A stretch of DNA of 64,000 nt from an uncultured Alphaproteobacteria bacterium (GTDB taxonomy: Bacteria > Pseudomonadota > Alphaproteobacteria > Micavibrionales > Micavibrionaceae). The notes under the pieces were generated by a model. That model saw nothing but the letters and a program-made list of their open reading frames with translations. It did no database searches and was not told where the DNA came from. Within the stretch, counting starts at the first letter, position 1, and the number at the start of each line of letters is the position of its first letter. Below are positions 17,441 through 26,884 of this stretch, one piece after another. The stretch lies in contig CALDTV010000016.1 of the NCBI GenBank assembly GCA_937923625.1, positions 1 through 64,000 on the forward strand. Reading direction: 5' to 3'. Made by a program: the position numbers and the translations under genes.

Positions 17441-17845
17441 ATGCAATTTCTTATCGCTTATTTGGCAACTATTGTTGTTTTCTTGGTCATTGATTACATC
17501 TGGCTGGGCTTTGTCATGAAAGATTATTTTCAAACCCAACTTGGCCACCTCATGGCCGATGAAGTAAATTTTTCTATTGCTGCCTTATTTTACATTTTCT
17601 ACACCGCTGGCGTCGTATATCTATGCGTCTTACCAGCGCTAAATGATGGGAATTGGACAAAGGCTCTTTTAAACGGCGCCATTATCGGCTTTTTGTCTTA
17701 CGGCGCGTATGATGCCACAAATGCATCAACACTGCGTGATTGGCCTATCATGTTAAGTGTTATCGACGTAACGTGGGGTACGACTCTAACAGCGCTTTCT
17801 GCAACTGCGGGTTATTTTGCCGTGACGCTAATTGGTGAGCATTAA
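17441..17845 (+). CDS. DUF2177 family membrane protein
   Basis: 134 residues with four membrane segments and the family features WLGFVMKDYF near the start and YGAYDATNASTLRDWP in the third quarter. Members often end the same lipid-modification operon, and three bases separate it from the esterase gene. The molecular function is unknown. Confidence 0.85.
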   Translation: MQFLIAYLATIVVFLVIDYIWLGFVMKDYFQTQLGHLMADEVNFSIAALFYIFYTAGVVYLCVLPALNDGNWTKALLNGAIIGFLSYGAYDATNASTLRDWPIMLSVIDVTWGTTLTALSATAGYFAVTLIGEH

Positions 17846-17889
17846 AATAAATCACGGCATATGCACAACAAAAGCGGTGATGCTTTATT
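17844..17889. terminator. probable bidirectional terminator
   Basis: Between two convergent genes, AAATAAA with ATCAC on the left can pair with GTGAT and TTTATTT on the right. It would end both the lipid operon and yaaA. The stem is interrupted, so confidence is moderate. Confidence 0.45.
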
Positions 17890-18658
17890 TACTTTCACGC
17901 AGGAAAACAAATTTATTATCATCTGATAATGATTTTTCAAACCCGTAGCCATCTTCTTTAAATTTCTTTAAACCCGCAGGCGTTTTAATGCGGTTTTGAA
18001 TCATATAGCGCGCCATCGCGCCACGTGCGCGCTTTGCAAACAAGCCAATAGTTTTTGGCGCACCATTTTTCACTTCTTTAAAGTCACAAGTGATAAAATT
18101 ACCCGTTAAATTTTTCGGCTGTACGGATTTAATATATTCATTCGATGCCAAGCATATAATACTTTGGTCTTTATGATTTTTAACTGCTTTATTACAAGCC
18201 TTGGTAATTACCTCACCCCAAAAATCATAAAGATCTTCCCCGCGATCATTTTTTAATTTTGTGCCCATCTCTAAACGATAGGCCTGCATTAAATCCAGCG
18301 GACGTAACAACCCATAGAGCCCTGATAAAATGCCCAAATGTTTTTGCGCATATTTTAAATCATCTGCCTTTAGACTATCAGCATCTAACCCCACATAGGT
18401 ATCACCCTTAAAGGCCAACACAGCAGGCTTTGCATTATCATTCGTAAATGGCGTCTCAAACCGTTGATAACGGTCATAATTAAGCGCTCCTAATTTATCC
18501 GAGAGCTTCATTAATTTTTGAATCTGCCCCGTTGAATATCCTTTTAAAATATCAACTAACTCTTCAGTCTGCGCCAAAAATTGCGGCTGTGTTGTTCCGC
18601 CTTGCTTTACTTTTGTTTCAAAGTCCAATTTTTTTGCTGGGGAAATGAGTGCGAGCAT
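17885..18658 (-). CDS. yaaA: YaaA family peroxide-stress protein
   Basis: 257 residues, the typical length. It opens with the family start MLALISPAKKLDF, then LSDKLGALNYDRYQ, ILSGLYGLLRPLDLMQAYRLEMG and ARGAMARYM. In E. coli YaaA lowers free iron during hydrogen-peroxide stress and binds DNA. AAGGT stands before the ATG. It is a single gene, convergent with the lipid operon. Confidence 0.92.
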   Translation of the reverse strand: MLALISPAKKLDFETKVKQGGTTQPQFLAQTEELVDILKGYSTGQIQKLMKLSDKLGALNYDRYQRFETPFTNDNAKPAVLAFKGDTYVGLDADSLKADDLKYAQKHLGILSGLYGLLRPLDLMQAYRLEMGTKLKNDRGEDLYDFWGEVITKACNKAVKNHKDQSIICLASNEYIKSVQPKNLTGNFITCDFKEVKNGAPKTIGLFAKRARGAMARYMIQNRIKTPAGLKKFKEDGYGFEKSLSDDNKFVFLRESK

Positions 18659-18714
18659 ATTTTTTCAACCTTTTTTAAGCTGTTCAACCTAAATAATAGT
18701 TAAACCATTTAGCC

Positions 18715-19236
18715 TCAAAGGCCAAGTGCTGCTCGATATTCTACCGGATGGCTTTTAGGGCCTAAAATAAGGCTATGCTCTAATCTTACTCCCTTCAAAT
18801 CACATTCATCCAGATCAGCACCACGATTTTTTATAAGATCTGCTAAACTACTATTAAAATGATACGGCAGTTTGCGATGTATATCGCTATTATTACTCGT
18901 TTGGTTACCAGTTAATCTGTCCGATAAGAAAAGAGAATTAGCATTCACCCCTTTAGCAATTTCAAACTTACTCAATCTTTGTCGAAATTGTGATAAACGT
19001 GACTTAAAAGCTCTCTCGTTTTTTGCACCACTTAGCCGCGTTATTTGTTCAATAGAAAAACGTGTCGGGTCATGATGAGCAGAGGCGATAAACGCCGCAG
19101 CAATATAGGCATTACCTAAATTGCCAACACGATCACTTAATAATAAAGATCGTGTACCGACATGAAGCATTCTAGTTTTGAAGTCTACATGGACACATCC
19201 ATATCGCGCATTATCAAAATCTTGCTGAACAATCAC
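18715..19236 (-). CDS. hypothetical protein
   Basis: I start it at the GTG at 19236, giving 173 residues, because AAAGGTGG stands six bases upstream and because the longer frame's TTG at 19284 lies inside the spacer of a consensus promoter. The protein is basic, without signal peptide or membrane segment. A run near 75-120 (FSIEQITRLSGAKNERAFKS) looks like a helix-turn-helix, followed by RLSQFRQRLSKFE. A DNA-binding or regulatory role is possible. No family recognised. Confidence 0.55.
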   Translation of the reverse strand: MIVQQDFDNARYGCVHVDFKTRMLHVGTRSLLLSDRVGNLGNAYIAAAFIASAHHDPTRFSIEQITRLSGAKNERAFKSRLSQFRQRLSKFEIAKGVNANSLFLSDRLTGNQTSNNSDIHRKLPYHFNSSLADLIKNRGADLDECDLKGVRLEHSLILGPKSHPVEYRAALGL

Positions 19237-19267
19237 ACTTAACCACCTTTTAAAATTAGAGTGGAAA

Positions 19268-19296
19268 TCTATATATATTGCCAATAATTATGTCAA
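19268..19296 (-). promoter_or_regulatory. consensus promoter
   Basis: TTGACA (19291-19296), a 17-base spacer, TATAGA (19268-19273) on the minus strand, giving a leader of about 25 bases before the GTG at 19236. Confidence 0.7.
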
Positions 19297-19311
19297 TTTA
19301 AATTATGATAT

Positions 19312-19521
19312 TTAGCATGTTTCTCTGTTTAATTTTTCATGTTTTGCCTTACGGCCAGAAACGCGTTTGCGCCACATCCGGAAACTACTTGGCTTCATAT
19401 GACGGCGCATAATGTCGATGACTTCTTTTTCCATTAAACCCGTTTGCGCCTGAATAGCATCAAAAGATGTTTCATCACACCATGCCATTTCAATAATTTC
19501 ACTTATTTTTGCTTCGTCCAT
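19312..19521 (-). CDS. DUF2805 / TIGR03643 family protein
   Basis: 69 residues with the family pattern ISEIIEMAWCDETSFDAI...GLMEKEVIDIMRRHMKPSSFRMWRKRVSGR. The function is unknown; the sequence looks like a small helix-turn-helix. TATAAA (19527-19532) is only five bases before the ATG and no good ribosome site is present, so the message may be leaderless. Confidence 0.85.
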   Translation of the reverse strand: MDEAKISEIIEMAWCDETSFDAIQAQTGLMEKEVIDIMRRHMKPSSFRMWRKRVSGRKAKHEKLNRETC

Positions 19522-19587
19522 GGCATTTTATACCCCAAAGGCCTGCGTAATCATAAGATAAAAACATCTATTTACTGCAACAAAAGC

Positions 19588-19617
19588 TTGCCTTTTCAGG
19601 GGTAATCCCGCTATATC
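19588..19617 (+). promoter_or_regulatory. putative promoter of rpmI-rplT
   Basis: TTGCCT (19588-19593), an 18-base spacer and TATATC (19612-19617), leaving a leader of roughly 80 bases before rpmI. infC is not upstream here. Confidence 0.45.
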
Positions 19618-19702
19618 TCTCCACTGTAAGCGTTTTTTGGCGAAATTTGGCTGCCTCGAAAACGCAAAATATAAAATAACCTTTATTTATCAAGGAGATA
19701 AA

Positions 19703-20026
19703 ATGCCGAAAATGAAATCTAAAAGCTCTGCCAAGAAGCGTTTCGCTGTCACTGGTAAGGGTAAAGTCAAACGTGGGAGTGCTTTTACCTCTCACATGAT
19801 GATGAATAAATCAAAAAAAATGAAGCGTAAGGCGAACCGTACAAGCATCATGGAAAAATGTGATTCCATCATCGTGCTGTCAAACTGGCTTCCTTACAAG
19901 CGTAAGAAAAAGACCAATCCTACTGCTTACAACCCAGAGATGGATCCCGCCAATGCGGCCTATAAAGCCCCCTCTAAAGAAAAGAGCAAAGCAGATAAAA
20001 AAGCAAAAAAAGGAGGGACTAAATAA
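19703..20026 (+). CDS. rpmI: 50S ribosomal protein L35, C-terminally extended
   Basis: The ATG at 19703 has AAGGAG upstream and opens with the L35 signature [14 protein letters not shown] and TGKGKVKRG. The frame gives 107 residues against about 65 for most L35. The core seems to end near [10 protein letters not shown]; the extra ~37 residues are Pro/Ala then Lys-rich (...[12 protein letters not shown]). Part of the middle is also divergent ([17 protein letters not shown]). L35 is a late-assembly protein of the large subunit. The stop overlaps the rplT start (TAATG). Confidence 0.9.
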   Translation: MPKMKSKSSAKKRFAVTGKGKVKRGSAFTSHMMMNKSKKMKRKANRTSIMEKCDSIIVLSNWLPYKRKKKTNPTAYNPEMDPANAAYKAPSKEKSKADKKAKKGGTK

Positions 20027-20391
20027 TGTCACGCGTTAAAGGAGGGCCGTCATCGCACGCCCGTCATGCAAAAGTAATTAAAAAAGCGAAAGGCTATTAT
20101 GGCCGCCGCAAAAACTGTTACCGTACAGCCGTCCAAGCTGTCGAAAAAGCAGGTCAATATGCCTATATTGGTCGTAAACAAAAGAAACGTAATTTCCGCG
20201 CTTTATGGATTCAACGTATCAATGCGGCGTCTCGTATGCATGGTATGACTTATTCTCGTTTTATGAACGGCATCAAGTTGGCCGGCATTGAGCTAGATCG
20301 TAAGGTTTTAGCCGATATTGCCGCACGGGATGAAACCGCTTTTGCCGCGATTGCAAAGCAAGTTCAAGGCGCGCTGGATAAAGCAGCCTAA
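20026..20391 (+). CDS. rplT: 50S ribosomal protein L20
   Basis: 121 residues with the full L20 pattern: [29 protein letters not shown], then [19 protein letters not shown] and [18 protein letters not shown]. It binds 23S rRNA early in assembly. The ATG overlaps the rpmI stop by one base, with AGGAGG upstream. Confidence 0.97.
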   Translation: MSRVKGGPSSHARHAKVIKKAKGYYGRRKNCYRTAVQAVEKAGQYAYIGRKQKKRNFRALWIQRINAASRMHGMTYSRFMNGIKLAGIELDRKVLADIAARDETAFAAIAKQVQGALDKAA

Positions 20392-20413
20392 ACAAAAAGC
20401 AATAATATGATTT

Positions 20414-20444
20414 AAAAAAGCTCCGTCTATCGGGGCTTTTTTTT
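20414..20444 (+). terminator. intrinsic terminator after rplT
   Basis: AAAAAGCTCCG pairs with CGGGGCTTTTT around a TCTAT loop (one G-T pair), followed by a T-run. Confidence 0.9.
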
Positions 20445-20514
20445 ATTGACATACAAAATATATTAATTTACATATAAAAAGAATATTTTTAGCGTAATAA
20501 ATTGAGTGTGAATT

Positions 20515-20703
20515 ATGAGTGATACTTACCATCAAAGAGTTGGCAAAGGCGGATTTGGTAATACCTCCCCTAAAGATGACAGAGGCCTACCCCTAGCATT
20601 TTATCAATGCGTTAATGACCGCGGCCCCCAAAAAACGAAGCCAGTAAAAATTCAAAGAGTAAGAGTGCAAGCGCCGCAATACGGGCCTAAATTTAAAGGT
20701 TAA
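20515..20703 (+). CDS. small hypothetical protein
   Basis: 62 residues, basic, rich in Gly, Pro and Gln, without membrane segment. It appears to have its own promoter: TTGACA near 20446 followed 17 bases later by TACATA. Its stop overlaps the stop of the convergent lipoprotein gene. The composition (KGGFGNTSPKDDRG...) suggests a flexible protein. No family recognised, and the coding call is moderate. Confidence 0.45.
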   Translation: MSDTYHQRVGKGGFGNTSPKDDRGLPLAFYQCVNDRGPQKTKPVKIQRVRVQAPQYGPKFKG

Positions 20704-21071
20704 CGCTTATATTCGATTTCACCTTTTTCAAGAAATTGCATGCTTACCCAGCCAGACTCTGGCGCGCCGCCAAAATCAAAAAAGCACCATTCAAGGTCAA
20801 AATTACATTGCTGAATGAAACCGCCTTCATTTGGTTTTAAATAGGCAATCACTGAAAAGTCAGCCCCTGGGCCGCTACGCACATTTAACTTGCCGCGTGT
20901 GCTGTTATAATAAGCCATGTCATCGCTAAATTTTTCTTTCCATTCTTTATTATAAATAATGCCTGTTTCTTTATCTTGTTCAATCTCATAAACAGGGATC
21001 GTGCGGAAGGAACAAGCCGATAAAAACAAAGCAACAAAACAACATAAAGTAAGGGTGTAATTTTTCATCAT
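20700..21071 (-). CDS. lipoprotein with bacterial SH3 domain
   Basis: 123 residues. The signal peptide ends in a lipobox (FLSAC, Cys20). The mature part has an SH3b-like pattern: KLNVRSGPGADFSVIAYL, then CNFDLEWCFFDF and SGWVSMQFLE. SH3b proteins usually bind peptidoglycan or help envelope enzymes. Two Cys in the domain may form a disulphide. Confidence 0.8.
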   Translation of the reverse strand: MMKNYTLTLCCFVALFLSACSFRTIPVYEIEQDKETGIIYNKEWKEKFSDDMAYYNSTRGKLNVRSGPGADFSVIAYLKPNEGGFIQQCNFDLEWCFFDFGGAPESGWVSMQFLEKGEIEYKR

Positions 21072-21202
21072 CCTCTAAAATACCACAAATAAGGTCAAAA
21101 CAAGCAAATTTCTTGAAAAATGAGCCTTGAAACATACGCAAGTGGTCTTTAACAATATTGATGCAACAATAAATAGTAACAAATAAAGCAGAAAAGCCCG
21201 AT

Positions 21203-22288
21203 ATGAGTGCGAATATTGAAGATTTAAAATCCGAGCTAACCACAATGGTTGAAGCCGCCAATGACCTTGATAGCCTAGAGACCGTGCGCGTGAGCGCCTT
21301 GGGCAAAAAAGGTAAGATCACCGCGCAAATGAAAACTTTGGGCAAAATGGATCCAGAAGAGCGCAAAACAAAAGGTGCGGCCTTAAATCTGTTAAAAGAT
21401 GAAATCGCCGCCCTGATCGCCACCCAAGAAGCGGCCTTAAAAAAGCAAGCCTTAGAACAACGCCTTTCGACAGAAAAAATTGATGTCTCCTTGCCTGTTC
21501 GCCCCAAAGCAAAAGGTAAAATCCACCCCATTAGTCAAACAATGGAAGAGCTAAACGCCATTTTTGCTAGCATGGGTTTTACCATCGCCGAAGGGCCCGA
21601 CATTGAAGATGACTGGCATAATTTCACCGCACTTAATTTCCCCCCTGGCCACCCAGCGCGCGAAATGCACGATACGTTTTATCTGCCCGATGATCCAAAC
21701 GAACAAGGCGAAGCCGCAAAAAAATTACTCCGTACCCATACCTCAACGGTGCAAATCCGCGCGATGCAAGAGCAAGGCGTACCGATTAAAATTATTGTGA
21801 TGGGACGCACTTATCGTTCCGACTATGACATCACCCACACACCAATGTTTCACCAATGCGAAGCGCTTTATATTGATAAAAATATTCACATGGGACATTT
21901 AAAAGGTTGCGTGCTTGACTTTACGCGCGCCTATTTTGGGATTGATGATTTGCCTGTGCAATTCCGCCCAAGCTTCTTTCCTTTCACCGAGCCCAGCGCC
22001 GAAATGGATATCGGGTGTAGCCGCAAAGATGGCGGCCTTAAAATTGGCGCGGGAGACGATTGGTTAGAGATTGGTGGTTGCGGGATGGTACACCCAAACG
22101 TCATTAAAAATTGCGGCCTTGATCCTGATGAATATCAAGGCTTCGCCCTTGGGTTTGGAATTGAACGTATGGCAATGTTAAAATACGGCATCCCTGACCT
22201 TCGGACATTTTTTGAAAATGATATTCGCTGGTTGCAACATTACGGCTTTGATCCGCTTGATCGTCCCAACCGCGCCACAGGTAGCTAA
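21203..22288 (+). CDS. pheS: phenylalanyl-tRNA synthetase alpha subunit
   Basis: 361 residues. The N-terminal coiled coil (about 1-100) is followed by the class II catalytic core: [17 protein letters not shown], the motif 2 region [13 protein letters not shown]...[20 protein letters not shown], and motif 3 [18 protein letters not shown]. It pairs with PheT to charge tRNA-Phe. Unusually pheT does not follow directly; two other genes lie between. Confidence 0.97.
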   Translation: MSANIEDLKSELTTMVEAANDLDSLETVRVSALGKKGKITAQMKTLGKMDPEERKTKGAALNLLKDEIAALIATQEAALKKQALEQRLSTEKIDVSLPVRPKAKGKIHPISQTMEELNAIFASMGFTIAEGPDIEDDWHNFTALNFPPGHPAREMHDTFYLPDDPNEQGEAAKKLLRTHTSTVQIRAMQEQGVPIKIIVMGRTYRSDYDITHTPMFHQCEALYIDKNIHMGHLKGCVLDFTRAYFGIDDLPVQFRPSFFPFTEPSAEMDIGCSRKDGGLKIGAGDDWLEIGGCGMVHPNVIKNCGLDPDEYQGFALGFGIERMAMLKYGIPDLRTFFENDIRWLQHYGFDPLDRPNRATGS

Positions 22289-22290
22289 TA

Positions 22291-22722
22291 GTGATCCGCC
22301 CCTTAACGCGGTTGGATTATGATCAATGGCTTCCCCTTTGGAAGGCCAATTGTTTAGATCAAATAGCGGATAATGTAACTGCCGAAACTTGGCGTCGCCT
22401 AACCAACAAAAACGAAAAAATTTTTGGTCTTGGTGCGTTTGATTGTGACGAAAACCTTGTTGGCATTCTTCATTATATACTACACCCCACCACAGGTTTC
22501 ATTGAGCCTGCCTGCTATATGCAGGATGTCTATGTTGATGAAAATGCCCGCCGCCAAGGGATCGCCAAACAGCTTATTTGGGAATTAAACGACATCGGGA
22601 AAACCCAAAATTGGGCGCGCATTTATTGGTTTGCGGAAAATAATAATGATGCCGTAAAAGCCTTATACAAAAATCTTGGTGTGGAAATGGATTTTTCGCT
22701 GTTTATGTTACCGATTAATTAA
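22291..22722 (+). CDS. GNAT family N-acetyltransferase
   Basis: 143 residues from a GTG three bases after the pheS stop. The fold pattern is typical: beta-strand start IRPLTRLDYDQW, then MQDVYVDENARRQGIAKQLI with the acetyl-CoA loop (R/Q-x-x-G-I-A), and a C-terminal ARIYWFAENNNDAVKALYKNLG. The substrate is unknown. It is probably co-transcribed with pheS. Its 3' end overlaps the convergent 483-residue gene by 8 bases. Confidence 0.85.
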   Translation: MIRPLTRLDYDQWLPLWKANCLDQIADNVTAETWRRLTNKNEKIFGLGAFDCDENLVGILHYILHPTTGFIEPACYMQDVYVDENARRQGIAKQLIWELNDIGKTQNWARIYWFAENNNDAVKALYKNLGVEMDFSLFMLPIN

Positions 22723-24166
22723 GAGCAAACGCCTGTTGTTGCTGAGTTTGATGGTAAGCTGGCTCTTGATAAGGTCCCGTATCTTGATACATGCTGCCAT
22801 CTGCAGCCATTTCATATGTTGAAGTGATTGCTATGGGGCCGCTTAAGCCACGCTCTACTTGCACACCAAAATCTTGCTGTGACATCACTGAATTATCAAA
22901 TGTTTGAACAGTTGCCATTTCAGCCGCTGTTAATCCATATTGATTAAACTGTGGCGTCATCGCAACAGGCTGACCACCGCCAACTTGATCAACAATAGCA
23001 GAAAAACCGCCCCTCTGATATTCACCTGTCAAAAATGCATTACCTGTTGCCGCATACTCAGCTTGTTGATCTGCTGTCATATCGCCGTTAAGCACGGCAC
23101 CTTCATGCGCGATAAATTGACCAGTTGCCTCATTAAATTCAATAAGATAATCACTTGATGGTACAACTTGCGGCATTTCAACAGCATCACCACCTATTGA
23201 TTCAACAGCGCCAGAAGAGCCACTTATAGCTGATGTCTCAACTGCAGTATCTGTTACGTTTGTATTGCCAGCAGCCTTAGTCTCTAAAGAAGGTCTCGAT
23301 GGTTTACCAGCAGGAACCTCCATAGCTTTTGGTGCGCTGGCAGAAGCATCCGCGTTTGCGTCAATCTTCTCGGCTATAATTGCTGCGTCCGCAGTAGAAG
23401 TATAGCCACCATTCGGAATTACCACGTCAATATCTCCAAAGGACGTGGCCGCAGGAGAATCAGAACTCGTATCGATATCTGGCGATGCATCCGGCATGAT
23501 TGCCGCTTTTGGTTGAGACGGCGCAGCGGCTAATTGTGGCGGAGCACTTTCGACGCCCGCAGCTGTTGCGGCGGCAACCGCGTCAACGGGTTGTTTGGCT
23601 CCACCATTTGCAAGTGCCTCTTCTATTTCAGCTAAATGCTGGGCTTCAAGAGCCGCCGCCCTAACGCGCTCAAGAGTTTCTGCACTTACTGGCGCTTTTT
23701 CTGCTACTTCTTCTGCCACTTGGGCCACAGTTTCTTGCGGCGGTGCATCAGCATCAGAGCGTGCTGGTGAAGCTTCGTTTCTTGCTATATCCGCCTCTGT
23801 GCGCATATCTTCGCCGTAAGCACCCGCATCAGCTTCTTGTTCTTTTGCAATTTCCCTCAATTTTTCAGCCATGCTTAACGGAGCAGCTGCTTCTTGATTA
23901 GGTATGTCAGCAGAGAGTTTAGCTTCTCTTAAGTGTTGAAGGCGAGTTTCAATTTCTGAATCAACATACATTTTAAATTTATCGACATCGTTCATATCTT
24001 TTGCAGACGCCCGAAACGTCTTGTGCGCATCCGTGAGAACATCACGAATTAAAACACGTTTATCAAATTCTGCGGCAGGGTCTATACCAGATTCCCCTAT
24101 AAGCGCAGTGAACCCAGGGTAGACCCTTTCGTTAAATTTACTTCCGTTTATGTCATCTTGGCTCAT
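22715..24166 (-). CDS. large Ala/Glu/Ser-rich protein, unknown
   Basis: 483 residues with no signal peptide or membrane segment. Residues 1-110 look helical (INGSKFNERVYPGFTALIG...). About 110-320 is low-complexity, Ala/Pro/Ser/Glu-rich and probably disordered. The last 160 residues are Gly/Gln-rich with moderate structure and end in a Gln tract. It has its own promoter and separates pheS from pheT on the opposite strand. Its make-up suggests a scaffold or surface-associated protein; no family recognised. Confidence 0.65.
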   Translation of the reverse strand: MSQDDINGSKFNERVYPGFTALIGESGIDPAAEFDKRVLIRDVLTDAHKTFRASAKDMNDVDKFKMYVDSEIETRLQHLREAKLSADIPNQEAAAPLSMAEKLREIAKEQEADAGAYGEDMRTEADIARNEASPARSDADAPPQETVAQVAEEVAEKAPVSAETLERVRAAALEAQHLAEIEEALANGGAKQPVDAVAAATAAGVESAPPQLAAAPSQPKAAIMPDASPDIDTSSDSPAATSFGDIDVVIPNGGYTSTADAAIIAEKIDANADASASAPKAMEVPAGKPSRPSLETKAAGNTNVTDTAVETSAISGSSGAVESIGGDAVEMPQVVPSSDYLIEFNEATGQFIAHEGAVLNGDMTADQQAEYAATGNAFLTGEYQRGGFSAIVDQVGGGQPVAMTPQFNQYGLTAAEMATVQTFDNSVMSQQDFGVQVERGLSGPIAITSTYEMAADGSMYQDTGPYQEPAYHQTQQQQAFALN

Positions 24167-24196
24167 AAGATTATATTTTCCCTAATTCTTGTTTAA

Positions 24197-24225
24197 ATTA
24201 TAGCAAATAAGTTAAAAGTAAGTAA
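24197..24225 (-). promoter_or_regulatory. promoter with extended -10
   Basis: TTACTT (24220-24225), 17 bases, TGC-TATAAT with TATAAT at 24197-24202; a leader of about 25 bases with AGGGAA precedes the ATG at 24166. Confidence 0.6.
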
Positions 24226-24368
24226 AATTTGGCTATTTTTTCGTTTAAAACCCTATATTTTACAACACTTACAGGTTATTAGGAAAATTTTCATAAAATT
24301 AGCATATTGATCCACTTAAATTCGGCGTAAAAAATTATACTCACATTCCTTAAGTCGTAAATTAACCG

Positions 24369-24397
24369 TTGGATTCAGCCCTTTTTTTGCTTACATT
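24369..24397 (+). promoter_or_regulatory. pheT promoter
   Basis: TTGGAT (24369-24374), 17 bases, TACATT (24392-24397). The leader is about 20 bases and contains AAAGGA. It explains how pheT is expressed apart from pheS. Confidence 0.6.
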
Positions 24398-24422
24398 GTG
24401 GGGCAAATTAAAAGGATAGATT

Positions 24423-26807
24423 ATGAAATTCACATTCAGTTGGTTAAAAGAGCATTTAGACACCGATGCGAGCCTGACCCAAATTACGGATAAATTAACC
24501 GCCTTAGGTCTAGAGCTTGAAGGCATCGAAGATCCAACAGAAAAATTTGCCCCTTTTAAAGTCGCTTATGTGGAAAAAGCCGAGCAGCACCCTGATGCGG
24601 ATCGCTTGCGGGTTTGTATTGTTGATACAGGCAGTGAAAAGGTTCAAGTCGTTTGCGGTGCGCCCAATGCACGTACAGGCATGAAAGCAATTTTTGCACC
24701 AGCGGGCGCGTACGTTCCTGGCACTGATCTTTTGCTGAAAAAAGGAAAAATTCGCGGAGAAGAATCTAACGGCATGTTGGTTTCTGAGCGTGAGATGGGT
24801 TTATCCGATGAGCATGATGGTATTATTGATCTACCAGATGATACAGCCATCGGTACGCCTTTCACTGACATATATGGCATGAATGATCCCGTGATTGATA
24901 TTGCGCTAACGCCTGATCGTGCGGATTGTGCGGGGGTACGCGGCATTGCGCGTGACCTTGCTGCCGCTGGCATGGGTACACTTAAACCACTGACGACGCC
25001 CGCTGTTAAAGGAAATGGAAAATCCCCCATCAATGTGCACATCAAGGCCAAGGAACAATGCCCTCTTTTTATGGGGCGCTTGATTAAGAATATTGAAAAT
25101 AAAAGCTCCCCTACATGGATGCAAAATCGATTAAAAGCGGTTGGCCTGCGCCCTATTTCGGCCTTGGTGGATATTACTAATTACGTTTCTCTTGACCTCT
25201 GTCGCCCTTTGCACGTTTATGATGCTGATTTATTAAAGGGGGATATCACCGTGCGTCTTTCAAAATCTGGCGAAAAATTCGATGCGCTGAATGATAAATC
25301 TTATACAACAGACAAGGGTATGACAGCCATCACCGATGAAAGTGGCCTTTTAGGGTTGGGGGGTATTGTTGGCGGTGTATCAACGGGCTGCACCGACACC
25401 ACCCAAAATGTATTTTTGGAATGTGCTTATTTTGATCCCTATGCGATTGCTAAAACAGGACGTGCCTTACAAATTGATTCTGACGCGCGTTATCGTTTCG
25501 AGCGTGGTGTTGATCCCGAATTTGTTTTTGATGCCACAGAAATTGCAACGCAAATGATCCTTGATATTTGTGGCGGTGAGGCTTCTGAGGTTGTGCAAGC
25601 TGGCGATGTTCCTGACTATGAAACATTCATTGATTTTGATCCTGCTTACACCAAAAAATTATCTGGTATGGATGTGCCCGAAGATAAACAATATGAGATT
25701 TTAAAAGATTTAGGCTTTCAATTACCCAATAACAACCAAGTGCTCTGCCCATCATGGCGCAATGACGTTCACGGTAAAGCCGATTTGGTTGAAGAAGTTA
25801 TTCGTGTGATTGGGTATGACAGCATTGAGCCTGTATCTGTTCGTTCCGAACATGCCGTTGCCCATGGTGGCGAAACGCCAAACATTACGCGCTCCCGTTT
25901 AGCACGCACAGCTTTGGCCGCGCGCGGCTTGTCTGAATGTGTGACATGGTCTTTCATGTCCAAAAATTTGGCAGCACATTTTGGTAGCAACGATAATGGC
26001 CTCACGATCACCAACCCAATTAGCAGTGATTGGGATCAAATGCGCCCCAGCATTTTACCCAATTTAATTACAGCCGCCGCCACCAATGCCGATAAAGGTA
26101 ATGGCGATACAATGTTATTCGAAGTTGGCCCCGTTTTTAAAAGCGCCAAAACCGATGGTCAGAATAACATTGCCACAGGCATTCGTTTTGGAAGCCAAGG
26201 AAATCGCCATTGGAGTGGCGCAGAAGCCAACCGCATCAATGATATTTACGATGCCAAAGCCGATGCCATTGCTGCCTTGGAAGCCGCAGGCGCACCAACG
26301 GGTAATTTACAAACAGCACGCGAAGCCAGTGAATATTTTCATCCAGGTCGCTCTGGTGTTTTAAAACTTGGAAAGAATATCATCGCACAATTTGGAGAAA
26401 TCCATCCTGGCGTTTTAGATGAAATGGGGATCAAATCTTCGGTGATGGGTTTTGAAGTTTTCTTAGATGCTATTCCGCAAAAGAAATCTAAAGGACCAGC
26501 TAAACCCCTCTTACAGCTCTCAGCATTCCAACCTGTAAACCGTGATTTTGCTTTTATCGTTGACGAAAATGTTGAGGTCGAAGCCATCACCCGCGCCACC
26601 ATCGGCGCAGAGCGGAATCTTATTTCTGAGGTGTCTGTCTTTGACGTATATAAAGGGAAGGGCGTAGATGAAGGCAAAAAGTCAATTGCCATTAACGTGA
26701 TGATCCAGCCCGTCAAACAAACCCTAACCGATAAAGAGATTGAGGGTATTTGTACCAAAATCATTGATGCCGTGAGCGCCAAAACAGGGGCGACATTAAG
26801 AGGATAA
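24423..26807 (+). CDS. pheT: phenylalanyl-tRNA synthetase beta subunit
   Basis: 794 residues, the normal size. The tRNA-binding OB domain is near 40-150 (FKVAYVEKAEQHPDADRLRVC), then B3/B4 with the editing site region, B5 (YDSIEPVSV), the class II-like core and the C-terminal anticodon-binding FDX-ACB domain (LSAFQPVNRDFAFIVD near 700). It makes an alpha2-beta2 enzyme with PheS. AAAGGA before the ATG is a clear ribosome site. Confidence 0.97.
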   Translation: MKFTFSWLKEHLDTDASLTQITDKLTALGLELEGIEDPTEKFAPFKVAYVEKAEQHPDADRLRVCIVDTGSEKVQVVCGAPNARTGMKAIFAPAGAYVPGTDLLLKKGKIRGEESNGMLVSEREMGLSDEHDGIIDLPDDTAIGTPFTDIYGMNDPVIDIALTPDRADCAGVRGIARDLAAAGMGTLKPLTTPAVKGNGKSPINVHIKAKEQCPLFMGRLIKNIENKSSPTWMQNRLKAVGLRPISALVDITNYVSLDLCRPLHVYDADLLKGDITVRLSKSGEKFDALNDKSYTTDKGMTAITDESGLLGLGGIVGGVSTGCTDTTQNVFLECAYFDPYAIAKTGRALQIDSDARYRFERGVDPEFVFDATEIATQMILDICGGEASEVVQAGDVPDYETFIDFDPAYTKKLSGMDVPEDKQYEILKDLGFQLPNNNQVLCPSWRNDVHGKADLVEEVIRVIGYDSIEPVSVRSEHAVAHGGETPNITRSRLARTALAARGLSECVTWSFMSKNLAAHFGSNDNGLTITNPISSDWDQMRPSILPNLITAAATNADKGNGDTMLFEVGPVFKSAKTDGQNNIATGIRFGSQGNRHWSGAEANRINDIYDAKADAIAALEAAGAPTGNLQTAREASEYFHPGRSGVLKLGKNIIAQFGEIHPGVLDEMGIKSSVMGFEVFLDAIPQKKSKGPAKPLLQLSAFQPVNRDFAFIVDENVEVEAITRATIGAERNLISEVSVFDVYKGKGVDEGKKSIAINVMIQPVKQTLTDKEIEGICTKIIDAVSAKTGATLRG

Positions 26808-26884
26808 AATAATTTACATATTGCTTGTAAATCCTATCTATTTATGATATTTGTGACCGTTATTTTTTAGTATCAGAGAACAAA

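Noticed and set aside
19237-19284. TTG start of the unknown gene
   Set aside because: It is in the spacer of a TTGACA/TATAGA promoter; the GTG with AAAGGTGG is better.
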